A stretch of 64,000 nucleotides of DNA from Nemertoderma westbladi (GCA_032718475.1 JAUCBJ010006629.1:1-64000); one strand, 5' to 3'. Shown: positions 52,939 through 63,461, counted from the first letter of the stretch. A program made the numbers and translations. Notes: generated by a model not told the origin, from the letters alone.

Positions 52939-55900
52939 TATCGGAATACATGTGGCGGCATGTCCCGTTGTTCGCCACGAACCGACGCAGAGCGTTGATG
53001 AATGCGTGTTGTGTCAGATTTACCACGATATCTAGGTAAATTGCCCTAGACCTTAGGCAGGTGAAGATGGCTCCCCAGCATTTGATGTTGGATCGTCGTT
53101 CAATAACCGTGAACGGTCCGAAACAGTCCACTCCGGTGACGTAGAATGGTTGGGAATCCGCTTGTAGACGGGTGGCTGGTAAGTCGGCCATCTTTTGGGT
53201 GATTGGTGGCGCTAGGTAACGTCTGCAGGTGAAGCAACGTTTCAACACTTTCCGGATCAGTGGCTGGATGTGGGTGATCCAATATCTTTGTCTTATATTA
53301 GCTATAATCCAATTCTGTCCTGCGTGGTGGTTGTCCTCGTGACATTGTAGAATTAATAGCTTAGCTAGTGTCGACGTTCCGGGCAGAAGCGCCGGGTATT
53401 TAACCTCATATTCGACCGGGGCGTTTGCCATCCGGGTATTCAGTCGGATCAGTCCGTCCTCTCCCATCATTGGTCTCAGTTGGTAGACTGGGCTGTCCGG
53501 TTTCAACGTTTTGCCCGCACTAAGTTGTTCCCATTCATCGGGGAAACTTTCTTTCTGGACATATCTAACAATACACTTCTCCGCAATAATGAGTTCTTGT
53601 ATATTCCATTGAACTATCGGTTTGTTGTTTTTCCACCGTAGGAAGTTGCGAAGGGTTATAACGTGATAGACGAGCCGTCTCATGGATGAAGTTCGCTCGA
53701 TCAACCGATGTAAAGACGCCGCTAGTTGGGTGATCGTCGCGACGTTATAGTGCCTGCCCGAGTCCTTTGCAGGCTCAGTCAGACAACTATAAATTTCCAC
53801 CGCGTTGCTTCGATGGATTTTACGGATCTCTTTATCGTCCTTTTCCGCGAACTCCTGGGTCTCCAAATTAAAATATTTCGTCATCTCTCGTTGGGTTTTC
53901 TCGGTTTCCAGAAACAAATCCTCATCAAGATCTGAAGCTGAGCAATAACCCACAGAGGTTACATTCTCTTTAATCTTACATTTAGGAAGGTAGGTATAGG
54001 TGTCCGTAGTTTCCTCCTTAATGCCGCAGAGTGTCCATCCCATTACTGTTCGTTCAGCATAAAATCCATCATCCTGGTTTATAGATCGAGCGATATCTCC
54101 GGTGGGGATGTGTAGTTCCGGTGTATCAAGTCCAATCAGTAGGGTGATACGGTTCACGTCCAACTGCGGACACCTCAGGTCTACATCGTCTCGGTCTAAT
54201 TGTATGAGGGGGGCGTACTCGGCTGATTGTCGGAACCGCACCCGGAGGTCTGTGTGTACCAAGGCGTTCTTGATGGTTAACTTAGCTGTTTCATAGCCCT
54301 TCATCACTCCTTCCATCTGGAGTTGCACCTCCCCGGACTCTACCTCTCTGTTATCGGTGATGGTTTGTATGGGCCGTTTACAAGGTTCATATTCTAGGCC
54401 GAGTTGCTCGAGGAAATCCCGGTCGATGATGGTTCCGTCAGACCCGTTATCGAGGAACGCGAGTGTCGTCAAAGATTTGCCGACTCCTTGGATCCTTACT
54501 GGGATTACCTTTGCGAAAACCATGTAGCGGCGATTTATAAGATTAATCGTGGCCGAAATATTGGTTACTTGTGGTGTATCGGTGGAGATCTTAAACGGGT
54601 TGGTTTCTCTCCGTTGGGTTGTCCGGGTTCCTTTGAAGATGTGGTTTGTTTCTCCTCTTCGCCTGGCTTCGATCCGAAAGGGGAGGGTAGTAAAATCGAA
54701 GTTCGCGGGGATGTGGAGGAGCGTGTGATGGCGTTGGTCGTTACAGACAGTACAGCATGATCTTTGGTCGCACTCCCGAACATAGTGACCTGTTCCAAGA
54801 CACCGGAAGCATCCTCGGTGTTTCATTATCGCCTCGAAGCGTGGGACGAGTTCGGCGAACTGAAACTTTCTGCAGAATTCCACTTTGTGTTTCTCCCCAC
54901 AGAAGAGACAGAGCAGGGAATTTGTGATGCCTTCCCTTTCGGGTGCCCAACTCGCGAGATAACATGCCCATTCCTCGGCGGATGTCGGTTCCTCGTAGTC
55001 TTCGTCGTCGGAATCCTCGGCCATGGTAATGGCCATCGTACTTACCGGTGGGGGGCGGAATCTCGGTTTCGGAGGGGTTATCTTACTCCTGGAGTTGCTC
55101 TCTATTCCGTCCAACTTTGCGAGACTTTGTTTTGAAAACATCGAGTCATTCATGGCCTCGGAGATATCGTCCAGGAATGCCGACATTTCAAGGAAGCTAG
55201 GATCTCGATCTGGATGTCTGCGCCGGAGATCTACACATTTATAAGCCCACTTACTTTGTAGCCATCCGGGGAACTTCTTGGCGATCTGTCGGAGGTTTAG
55301 AATGTTGTTCACCTGGTCCTCCTTATTTAAGGGTTTCAAAGTATAGTATGCATCCTTCATAGAGTCGGAGAATTCCTGTATGTTCTGTGGGTCCCCTAGT
55401 GATCCCGCGTCCTGTATCAGTCTCTCTAGAGTTTTATTAATTATAGTTCCGGTATTTCCGTATCTTTTATCTAGAGTTTTCCATGCGTCATAGTATGCCT
55501 CATGAGAACCTCCTTCAAAACATGCAACAATTCTGCGTGGTTTGTCACCCAGGTATTGCGATAAATATACCAATTTCTGTGCGTCGGCTATGTCCGTTGA
55601 TCCGATCTGCGCAAAGAACCGTTTCTTGAATCTGAGGTAATCGACGGGATCTCCTTCGAAGGTGCGAATCTCCATCTTAGGCATGGCAAGGCGGTTCTCC
55701 AACGCCCGGATGATGCTGACGTCGTCTGAACTAGAGTGACTCGGAGGGTTATAGTTATTGGCACTCACTCCCATACTTGATGGATCAATAATAGGTGGAG
55801 TTTTAATAATGACGCGGCTACGAGTTTGTGGTGTGGATGTAAATGGGTTGTTAGATCGGGGAGTGGCGTCCCGTTCCGAGTCCCTTTCAGGCTCGTACTT

Positions 55901-57196
55901 GGGTACACTCGCTGTCGTGGTGTTGGATGGGAAATAAGGTTCCTCATTCTTTAGCGTAGCTGGTGGGGGATGAAACACCGGGGCTTGTGCCGATAGCGTA
56001 GACTGTTTGGTAGGCGGGATCTCGGGTTTCGGAGGTTTCGCCGCTGTTGGTGTAAATGACTTTTCTAACTCCGGTACCGGAATTGGTTCATATTCCTGAT
56101 CTATATCCCTTTCCCAGTCCTCGTAGAGTTGAATATCTCGTTCGATAAGTGCGGCTTCGTATTCTGCGAGTTTTGCAATATCCGCATTCTTTTTGTGGAT
56201 GAGAATTGCTTGGGCCTCGGCGTGTTGTTTACGCATTTCCGCTTCCCATTTACGTTGTTCGATCTCTCGTTCGGCCTCTCGTCCGCATTGTTCGGCCTCC
56301 TGTTTGCGTTGTTCGGCCTGTCGTTCGTCCTCCCGTCTATGTTGTTCGGCCTCCTGTTTGCGTTGTTCGGCCTGTCGTTCGTCCTCCCGTCTATGTTGTT
56401 CGGCCTCTCGTCTACGTTGTTCGGCCTGTCGTTCGGCCTCTCGTCTATGTTGTTCGGCCTCCTGTTCACGTTGTTCGGCCTGTCGTTCGGCCTCTCGTCT
56501 ATGTTGTTCGGCCTCCTGTTCGCGTTGTTCGGCCTGCCGTTCGGCCGCTTGTTCGGCCTCTCGCTTTTGTGTTTCGGCGGCTAATACATCTTGCTCGGCT
56601 TGCAGTTGAATATACTCATCTTCCATCCGAGCTTTGAGGGCTAATGCCTTCCGTTCTCGCAGTTGGTCTCGGAGTGGCGGCGCCCCTTGAGAACTGCGCG
56701 CCGAGCCGGATATCTCGCTCCTAGCGCTGGAGTGCTGATTTCTAGCGGACCCCATTCTCTTTCGATGTACTGCTGTCCTGATGCTGGAGGATCGTACTGA
56801 TTCCGCGTCAGCCCTCTTGTAATACTGTTCCTCATAGCCTCTCACAAGGCTGAGGGTCCTCCGGTGTTGTTTGCGGAACCCATCTAGATGTACAACGTGT
56901 TCTTCCAACTTGGGGTAGTTTTCCTGATCGGTGGGGGGAACGAGCTCTTGGTACGCCTGTATCATTCTTTCGTACCGCTGTAGGATATTTCGGATACTTT
57001 GAAGCTGAGTTTGTACCTCATTGAGGGGGGTTTTGACTCCCTTGAGTTGTTTCTCCATCCGTTGATACGCTCGGGTTACTCCGCCTTTAAGAGCCCCTAA
57101 CCGACGGGTCATGTTCTTGACGTTTGGTACCTCGTCGGCTTCCGAGTCTGTGTGGTGATCCATCTCGTCGGTATCGGATACGTTATTTGTTGTCAT
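52904..57196 (-). CDS. Bel/Pao gag-protease-integrase polyprotein lacking RT/RNase H (element 2)
   Basis: 1,430 residues. The N-terminal coiled coil, heptad array (longer than in element 1), DUF1759 gag, knuckles and protease (FLDNGSDGTIID) are as in element 1. After EFAEKDDKEIRKIHR the sequence jumps in frame to pre-integrase sequence (SNAVEIYSCLTEPAKDSGR, LRNFLRWKNN). Integrase follows: HHCC zinc site (CHEDNHHAGQNW to CFTC), first catalytic Asp in VTGVDCFGPF (about 53130) and second in YSDNGTNFVG (about 52943). The frame then ends. Reverse transcriptase and RNase H, normally about 600 residues, are missing. It could provide Gag and protease; integrase is cut before its Glu by the frameshift. 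Confidence 0.9.
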   Translation of the reverse strand: MTTNNVSDTDEMDHHTDSEADEVPNVKNMTRRLGALKGGVTRAYQRMEKQLKGVKTPLNEVQTQLQSIRNILQRYERMIQAYQELVPPTDQENYPKLEEHVVHLDGFRKQHRRTLSLVRGYEEQYYKRADAESVRSSSIRTAVHRKRMGSARNQHSSARSEISGSARSSQGAPPLRDQLRERKALALKARMEDEYIQLQAEQDVLAAETQKREAEQAAERQAEQREQEAEQHRREAERQAEQREQEAEQHRREAERQAEQRRREAEQHRREDERQAEQRKQEAEQHRREDERQAEQRKQEAEQCGREAEREIEQRKWEAEMRKQHAEAQAILIHKKNADIAKLAEYEAALIERDIQLYEDWERDIDQEYEPIPVPELEKSFTPTAAKPPKPEIPPTKQSTLSAQAPVFHPPPATLKNEEPYFPSNTTTASVPKYEPERDSERDATPRSNNPFTSTPQTRSRVIIKTPPIIDPSSMGVSANNYNPPSHSSSDDVSIIRALENRLAMPKMEIRTFEGDPVDYLRFKKRFFAQIGSTDIADAQKLVYLSQYLGDKPRRIVACFEGGSHEAYYDAWKTLDKRYGNTGTIINKTLERLIQDAGSLGDPQNIQEFSDSMKDAYYTLKPLNKEDQVNNILNLRQIAKKFPGWLQSKWAYKCVDLRRRHPDRDPSFLEMSAFLDDISEAMNDSMFSKQSLAKLDGIESNSRSKITPPKPRFRPPPVSTMAITMAEDSDDEDYEEPTSAEEWACYLASWAPEREGITNSLLCLFCGEKHKVEFCRKFQFAELVPRFEAIMKHRGCFRCLGTGHYVRECDQRSCCTVCNDQRHHTLLHIPANFDFTTLPFRIEARRRGETNHIFKGTRTTQRRETNPFKISTDTPQVTNISATINLINRRYMVFAKVIPVRIQGVGKSLTTLAFLDNGSDGTIIDRDFLEQLGLEYEPCKRPIQTITDNREVESGEVQLQMEGVMKGYETAKLTIKNALVHTDLRVRFRQSAEYAPLIQLDRDDVDLRCPQLDVNRITLLIGLDTPELHIPTGDIARSINQDDGFYAERTVMGWTLCGIKEETTDTYTYLPKCKIKENVTSVGYCSASDLDEDLFLETEKTQREMTKYFNLETQEFAEKDDKEIRKIHRSNAVEIYSCLTEPAKDSGRHYNVATITQLAASLHRLIERTSSMRRLVYHVITLRNFLRWKNNKPIVQWNIQELIIAEKCIVRYVQKESFPDEWEQLSAGKTLKPDSPVYQLRPMMGEDGLIRLNTRMANAPVEYEVKYPALLPGTSTLAKLLILQCHEDNHHAGQNWIIANIRQRYWITHIQPLIRKVLKRCFTCRRYLAPPITQKMADLPATRLQADSQPFYVTGVDCFGPFTVIERRSNIKCWGAIFTCLRSRAIYLDIVVNLTQHAFINALRRFVANNGTCRHMYSDNGTNFVGGERT

Positions 57197-57384
57197 TGTA
57201 ACGCCTCGTCGATGGCTAGATACGCGATGTCGTAAAACAGTTCCTCGTAGGTATTGTACTCAGCTTGGACCACCCGAACAGTAATCCTGAATCGTCCAAC
57301 GTTCATTCCTTGTACCTCAACTTCGACGTGCCAGATTCCTGGCTCAACTTGAATTATATCAATGGGTGTGATCGATACTTCCAT
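57193..57384 (-). CDS. Small 63-codon ORF overlapping gag (element 2)
   Basis: Same as 15906-16097 in element 1: start ATG at 57384, stop overlapping gag start as ATGA (57193-57196). Only one residue differs. Unknown function. Confidence 0.5.
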   Translation of the reverse strand: MEVSITPIDIIQVEPGIWHVEVEVQGMNVGRFRITVRVVQAEYNTYEELFYDIAYLAIDEALQ

Positions 57385-57635
57385 TCCCTGTTAACAACTC
57401 TCCAAATATGTGATCTGCCGACTACGAGTTGGTTAGATCGAGTTTGTTGATGAATTAAACCACGACTTTGTCTCAACTCAAATACCAGAGTTTCCTCGTA
57501 GTGGGTGCTGGCAAGCACGTAGAGAGTTTTTGAAGAGTATTGAAGGATTCTCAACTTCCACCAGTTGAAGTTGACCGTAATTATCCTTAATTTTGACACC
57601 CTGTCAAAATTAACCACGTGAATTATTCTTAATTT

Positions 57636-59287
57636 TGTTGCCGTTATCCCTACACCAAGGGGGAAAAACGCCGATGCTGGAGACGTGACTTAACAGACCA
57701 CCGAGCCCCGGCCAGTCACCGGATATTGATTGTGGGGAGGGAATATTTTCTGAGATGCAAGTTTGCGGTTGATAAAAAGCTGCATTAGTTGGATATACTC
57801 TTTAATGTAACTTCCTATAGTTGAAACTCGTTCAACATCATTGAAACTTGTTCAACATCATTGAAACTTGTTCAACATCATTGAAACTTGATTAAGAATA
57901 ATTTTGGGCTTCCCCAAATCAATATACACCAAATATTCACAATAATTATACACGATAATATAAATCCCTACGGTATATTATTTAATTACCCACTGTTCGC
58001 TCAGAATTTTAGCCTACCTAATGTTCCCCAGATTTTCCCTCGGTCCCAGTCTTAGTGCCGTAGTGTCGGTGTCGGTCGACCCTGTCGCGTGTCCGTTCCA
58101 CCCCTCATGAACCCCGAAGGGAACGATCATCGAGAACCAGCACGGCTTGGCTAAGGGTCGGTCCAGTCGGTAGACTCTGTCGCGTATCCGTACCACCCCT
58201 CTCGAACCCCGAAGGGTTCGGTCATCAAGAACCAGTACGGCTTGGCTAGGAGTCTGTCGTGTCGGTGGACCCGTTCGCGTGTCCGTTCCACCCCTCACGA
58301 ACCCCGAAGGGTTCGATCATCGAGAACCAGAACGGCTTGGCTAGGGGTCCATCGTTTCGTCACAGAAACCCAACCACCTAGGCTTTCCGAGTCCCTTTCA
58401 GGCTCGTAGTCGCTTCGGCAGCCGAGAAACTGCTCCGAACAGTCGGTAGGCCAGTAGAGTCTAGTCGAGTCTAGTCCTTTGTCTTTCGACCCCATCGCGT
58501 GTCCGTTCCACCCCTCACGAACCCCGAAGGGAACGATCATCGAGAACCAGTACGGCTTGGCTAAGGGGTCTGTCGTCGGTTCCCGTCGCAAATCCCAGTA
58601 CAAGCAGTCAGCGTTCCGAGTTCTTTTCAGTCTCGTAGTAGCTGCCGTTGACCAGAGACCGCTAAGGGCAGTTCTCGTCAAACCCGTCCTGTGGCCAGCC
58701 CTTTCGCATGTCCGTCCCACCCCTCGCGAACCCCGAAGGGATCGGTCATCGAGAACCAGTACGGCTTAGGTCAGGGGGCAGTCGTTAGTTGGCCACCCGT
58801 TCGCGTGTCCGCTCCACCCCTCACGAACCCCGAAGGGAACGATCATCGAGAACCAGAACGGCTTGGCTACTAAGGGGCCGTCGGTGCCCGTCGCAAATCC
58901 CTGACACAAGCAGTCAGCGGTCCGAGTTCTTTTCAGTCTCGTAATGGCTGCTGTTGGCCAGGGACCGCTAAGGGCAGTCCTTGTCCTTTAGGCCTGGCGC
59001 ATTACCAAATCCACCCCTACAGGCAGCAGGAAGTTGGCCAGGGCCTAATAGTACTCAGGCTAACCTGAATACTGCTTTCATTTTCCATCCCCCCCTGGCC
59101 CTTATAACTATGAAATTATTCCCGTACCCTGTAAGTTGCCCCAAAGTTCGCCCATAAATCGCCCCCAGTTTATTGAATGTGCCCAAAACCCATGGTCCCG
59201 CACCCAGTAGTAATATCGGAATAATCAATTTTAAATAAATACAAAAATATTCAACTCGCGTTATGGAAAGTTGAAATACCGCGAACA
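57636..59287 (-). repeat. 5' LTR of element 2
   Basis: 1,652 bp, ends TG...CA on the sense strand. It contains six UUCG-hairpin units and three dyad motifs like the other LTRs. It has one more 20-bp repeat than the 3' LTR (57817-57900). Confidence 0.92.
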
Positions 59288-59292
59288 CCTTT

Positions 59293-60476
59293 ATTGTTTT
59301 TTTTTTAACTCACTTCTAATTCTAGCGTGGTTGTTGCCATGGTGACATTATGGAAAGCTAGCAGTAGAATTAGAGTAATTCTCATGCATACAGATCTGGG
59401 ATGCTATTTAATAGTAATTCTTTAATTGTCAATATTCCTCTTTATACATGACTTTATGAATTTTATCGGCTATTGACTATATATTGGAGATTCTCGCACA
59501 CTAATACACTTAACAGGGTGAATCTCCGCTCCCATGATCTATTAATTAATGGAATTTTGGGAATGTTATAAATTGCATAAAAATGACAATTTATCAAATT
59601 CATTAAAATATGAATTTAAATTTATTCCCGTAAATTTTATTATTAAATATTAAATGGACACAATTTTATTCCAGAGCATGTCTGGGGACTGGGATCCTTG
59701 ATTCTAGGAACTTGGTCTTTTTAAGAATATCGGTAAGTGCTACAATATCTTAATAGACTAGAATTTTAAAGGATCTGAATTTGACAGACTTTATAAATAT
59801 TAATAATTAACATTTAAGATGGGCACCGGTTTATTCCAGAACTTGTCTGGGGACGTTAACCATTGATTCTAGAATTTTGTCTAACAAGTATATCGGTGGG
59901 TGCCGCGATATCTTAATCGACTAGAATTGCAGATGGTCAAAGGGTTTAAAAGATTTATTTTGCGTTTTACGCTACTGTTAAAGGGACATCACGCTACTAT
60001 ATGTATTATTTAATATACGGTATGAGAGCAATATCGCACGAAGCAATGTTAGTGAGAAGAGGCAAGTCGTTTCCAAGGTCTACCCAGAGCTTGGTTTAGC
60101 CGAGACACGAGGATCTGAATTTTGCATTCCTAATACTCTACTTTACCAATAATACTTGAATATAGTAGGAGCTTTATTGTACTTTAATAAGTACGGATAT
60201 TTCATCTTACTGTAGTTACGTATTTGTAATGTAATACGGACAGTAAGGAAAGAGAAAAAGAATTATTTCTCGCCGTCGCTGTAAATATATAATATATAAG
60301 TAATTAAGTAATAAACACTAATATATTGCACTAATCTACTAAATAATCGCTAAAATAACATTCTACTAAATAAAATTAAAGAAAACAATTATAATAAAAT
60401 TACATAATAATACATACATAAATATAAAATAATAAGAATATAAAATAATATAGTCACACACACACTCCAGACGTTG
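59293..60476. other. AT-rich spacer, perhaps the 3' end or LTR of Bel/Pao element 3
   Basis: No gene. An imperfect tandem pair (about 59648-59790 and 59812-59940, offset about 164 bp) shares TTTATTCCAGA, TGTCTGGGGAC, GATTCTAG and ATATCTTAAT. As this lies downstream of the element 3 pol on the minus strand, it may be part of its LTR, but the partner LTR is outside the window. Confidence 0.4.
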
Positions 60477-62504
60477 TTAAGTTGGGGAATCCCTAGATGT
60501 TTGTTGGATTAGGGAGGTGGTCGTGGGAAGAGTATCTTGCCTTCCATAGTTTCCGGAGAGTTCTCTGTCTCTTTCCAGTAAACATAAACGACCAACTGGG
60601 CGATTGAGCTGCTGTGTCTCGAAGACAATTCCAGGTTTCTTGAAGTTATGTCGCATGACGACGAGTTCTACCGATCGCACCAAACCATCATCCGAGATGT
60701 GAGTCTCGATGATACGACCTGTCTGCCACCGCTTACGTGGAAGATCTGAATCCACAATAAGGACCATGTCTCCAGCGCTGACGTTTTCTTGCTGCGCAAA
60801 CCACTTAGTTCGAAGTTGTAGCGTGGGCAGATAATGTTTTTCGAAATGGTCAGCGAAACGACGGGATAACAACTGCATAAGTTGCCAAGTTTGCCGGCAG
60901 TATTCGTCTCCGTCTGTGATTTCCGATCGTGGGAGCATGGCTACAGGTTTCTTCAGTAGGAAGTGTGCGGGTGTTAGCGCTTCCAGGGAATCTGGACTCG
61001 AGGAGACTGGCATAAGCGGTCTCTCGTTGAGATAGGCGGCGATTTCTTCCATTAACGTCCGCAAAAGTTCGTCGGTGAGATAAGCGCGGCACGGCACTAT
61101 AAAGTGAAATGCGGTCTTCACGCTCCTGATTAATCTCTCCCAACTTCCTCCCCACCAAGGGGCGTCGGCGGCGTTGAAGGTCCAGCTAGACGCTTTTACC
61201 CTTAGCTGATCGTCCACCTGTCTTTGGTTCCAATCTTTGACGTAAGCTTTGATTTCATTGTTGGCACCAATGAAGTTCGTTCCCTTATCAGATCTCATCG
61301 TGTTACTAGTTCCAAAGCGAGCGATCTGTCGTCGTAAGCTCAATAGGAAGCTGTTGGTAGATAAATCGTTCACCATATCGAGATGGATAGCTCTACAAGT
61401 CATACAAACAAAGATGACACACCATCTCTTGACTATAGTCCTAGCACAATATACTTCAATAGGGCCAAATAAATCTACACCGGTATTAGTAAAGGGTGGT
61501 TCATAGAAGCTTACTCGTTCCCTAGGTAATTCTGCCTCTCGCTGTGTTAAAGGCCTACTGAATGCTTTCCTACAGGGTATGCAGTTCCTAAGAACTTGGT
61601 TCAGAGCTCTACGGGGTTTATAAAAATAATAGCGAGTTCGAATTTCGCTAAGAACTCGTTCTCTACCAGCATGATAAAGTTTGCTGTGAACATCTACAAT
61701 CATCTTGATTTGTATTTCAAGATTTCTAATGAGTATGGGAAACTTAGTGTCAAAGGATAATGGAGCATTAGTTAATCTTCCTCCAACACGTATCAACCCA
61801 TCTATCATTGTGCTAGAGAAACGATCCCTTAAGCGCATCTGTGGATTTCTCAACAACAGGAAATACTTATCGGAATCCTCATAGCATTGCAGGAGTCTCA
61901 GCATCTGCTTGTTGGTTTCTTTATGCTCCTGATAATTGATCTTCTCCTTCAGAAACCTGTCGGATATCTTATATTTGGGAAGATCTTTAACAACATGGAC
62001 CTGCACAGATGTCAGTGGAGCGGTATCACTATTGGTCTTCGCCCTGGAGTAATGATGATGAAAACATCGCTTTAAATATGTAACGGCCTTACAGAGCCGA
62101 TTCCAGGAACTGTAGTGATATATCGCTCTCTGCAGGAGAGGTGAGAGTCCTTGCGAGACGTCTGGTATTCCAGATTTCCAATCCTTCTCTCTGATTTCTA
62201 CAACAGACTTGTTTGTGGCTGTGGGTTTCGGATCCAAAGCATCGTCTCCGGAAGTGTGTAGTACAGACAGATCTACCACGGGTTTAAATAACTTCGATTT
62301 ACTCGCCCGAGTTTTAGGTTTGACTTTCTCCGCTCCCTTGGCCTGTCTAATCTCTGCCGTGGTAAGATGAGGAGGCCATTCATCCTCTTCTTTGCTTAGG
62401 AAGTCGGGTCCACCTAACCAGTCTGGAGTATCTATCAGTTCTTGTGGAGTTGCTCCCCTGGAGGCGATGTCTGCTGGATTAATCGTTCCGGGGCAAGTCT
62501 CCAT
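60477..62504 (-). CDS. Element 3 pol remnant: RNase H end, integrase, DUF5641-type tail
   Basis: 675 codons. It starts METCPGTINPADIASRG, the NPAD..SRG motif at the RNase H/integrase boundary of Bel/Pao pol. Integrase has a zinc site (HSKLYHAGRERVL to CIPCRK), then catalytic Asp in NTGVDLFGPI, Asp in RSDKGTNFIG and Glu in WWGGSWERLIRSVK; all three acidic residues are present, though SDNG is SDKG. The C-terminal DUF5641-type domain has ALTPAHFLLKKP, LRTKWFAQQENVSAGDMVLI and GRIIETHISDDGLVRSVELV. The integrase looks complete. The upstream protease, reverse transcriptase and most of RNase H are missing. Confidence 0.88.
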   Translation of the reverse strand: METCPGTINPADIASRGATPQELIDTPDWLGGPDFLSKEEDEWPPHLTTAEIRQAKGAEKVKPKTRASKSKLFKPVVDLSVLHTSGDDALDPKPTATNKSVVEIREKDWKSGIPDVSQGLSPLLQRAIYHYSSWNRLCKAVTYLKRCFHHHYSRAKTNSDTAPLTSVQVHVVKDLPKYKISDRFLKEKINYQEHKETNKQMLRLLQCYEDSDKYFLLLRNPQMRLRDRFSSTMIDGLIRVGGRLTNAPLSFDTKFPILIRNLEIQIKMIVDVHSKLYHAGRERVLSEIRTRYYFYKPRRALNQVLRNCIPCRKAFSRPLTQREAELPRERVSFYEPPFTNTGVDLFGPIEVYCARTIVKRWCVIFVCMTCRAIHLDMVNDLSTNSFLLSLRRQIARFGTSNTMRSDKGTNFIGANNEIKAYVKDWNQRQVDDQLRVKASSWTFNAADAPWWGGSWERLIRSVKTAFHFIVPCRAYLTDELLRTLMEEIAAYLNERPLMPVSSSPDSLEALTPAHFLLKKPVAMLPRSEITDGDEYCRQTWQLMQLLSRRFADHFEKHYLPTLQLRTKWFAQQENVSAGDMVLIVDSDLPRKRWQTGRIIETHISDDGLVRSVELVVMRHNFKKPGIVFETQQLNRPVGRLCLLERDRELSGNYGRQDTLPTTTSLIQQTSRDSPT

Positions 62505-62522
62505 TGATCCATCTTCGTGTGA

Positions 62523-63461
62523 CTAAGTATAATGTCCGTCACATAGCGCACATTTCGGTTTGATATTACTTACCTTATTTTGAGTAACGTTGTGCACACT
62601 CATTCTTTCTTCGGGCTTTCTTACCTGAATTATCTTAGGAGACGTAGGAGGAGTTTTTCTTACCTGTTCTCTCCTGTCATTGGTTCGAGACTTGAATCTA
62701 CTTATGTCTTTAGGCGTTTTATTGACATAATAAGATCTTTCAGTGTCTTTCCCGCTGTCTTCTTCTTGAGAAGCCTGGCTTTCGCTGTCGTCGGTATAAC
62801 ACACTGGTGTTATCTTTCTCCTAGAAACGGGTTTCTCACTTACCTTGTTTTCTGGTGTCCTCTCTCTGGACTGCTTTAGGAGCTGTAATTTCACTTCTCC
62901 ATCTAAGAATGACATGAGATCAGCCATGGTAGGGTCTCGTCGTTGTTGTTCCATCATATATAACACTTTCTTATCCCAGCGTGTGCCTACTCCACCCTTA
63001 GGTAAAGTTGAGGCCACAGCTCCAATAACCATAGAACTCTGATATTCATGAGACTTACCTAGCCAATCTAATTGTCTACAGATCTCTTGAATCTCATCGG
63101 AAAACTCTATAATCCCGCTGCTAATGAACTTTCGGGGCGCTACCAATTTTGCATACAAATATTTAGCTATGTTATTCCTATTACCATACCTGATGTTTAG
63201 TGTATCCCAAACTTGTCTTAATCCATCTGGATGTCCAATAAACTTTAACGCCATTAACTTGGGAGATCCTTCCAAGCACTCGATGAGGAATCTAAGTTTC
63301 TCTCCATTAGATAGCACAGAGTTCTGTATGTTATCTTTGTAATATTCATTAAAAGGTAACCATTTCATCTCATCTCCATTGAACTTGACTATCTCTCCCA
63401 CCTTTACCGCTTGACGGGCTTCGGTTCTAGCCATTTGACGCGTAAAGCTTTCTTGGGCCAT
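62523..63461 (-). CDS. Element 3 gag, central and C-terminal part
   Basis: 312 codons from MAQESFTRQMARTEAR. It contains a DUF1759-type gag core: VKFNGDEMKWLPFNEYYKDN, LIECLEGSPKLMALKFIGHP, WDTLNIRYGNRNNIAKYLYA, ISSGIIEFSDEIQEI. A basic linker then leads to one knuckle start, CALCDGHYT, followed by TAG at 62523-62525. The six codons between this TAG and the pol remnant start are in the same frame, so the internal deletion joined gag to pol in frame apart from the TAG. Confidence 0.85.
   Translation of the reverse strand: MAQESFTRQMARTEARQAVKVGEIVKFNGDEMKWLPFNEYYKDNIQNSVLSNGEKLRFLIECLEGSPKLMALKFIGHPDGLRQVWDTLNIRYGNRNNIAKYLYAKLVAPRKFISSGIIEFSDEIQEICRQLDWLGKSHEYQSSMVIGAVASTLPKGGVGTRWDKKVLYMMEQQRRDPTMADLMSFLDGEVKLQLLKQSRERTPENKVSEKPVSRRKITPVCYTDDSESQASQEEDSGKDTERSYYVNKTPKDISRFKSRTNDRREQVRKTPPTSPKIIQVRKPEERMSVHNVTQNKVSNIKPKCALCDGHYT

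Larger units (their letters stand above)
46523..59287 (-). mobile_element. Bel/Pao LTR retrotransposon, element 2 (12.8 kb)
   Basis: Same family as element 1, in inverted orientation about 20.8 kb away. LTRs are 57636-59287 (5') and 46523-48154 (3'). The 5-bp target duplication CCTTT lies at 46518-46522 and 59288-59292. Order on the minus strand: LTR, 63-codon ORF, gag-protease-integrase, DUF5641 part, spacer, ORF3, polypurine tract, LTR. It keeps integrase, unlike element 1, but lacks reverse transcriptase and RNase H. ORF3 is intact here. Confidence 0.93.
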
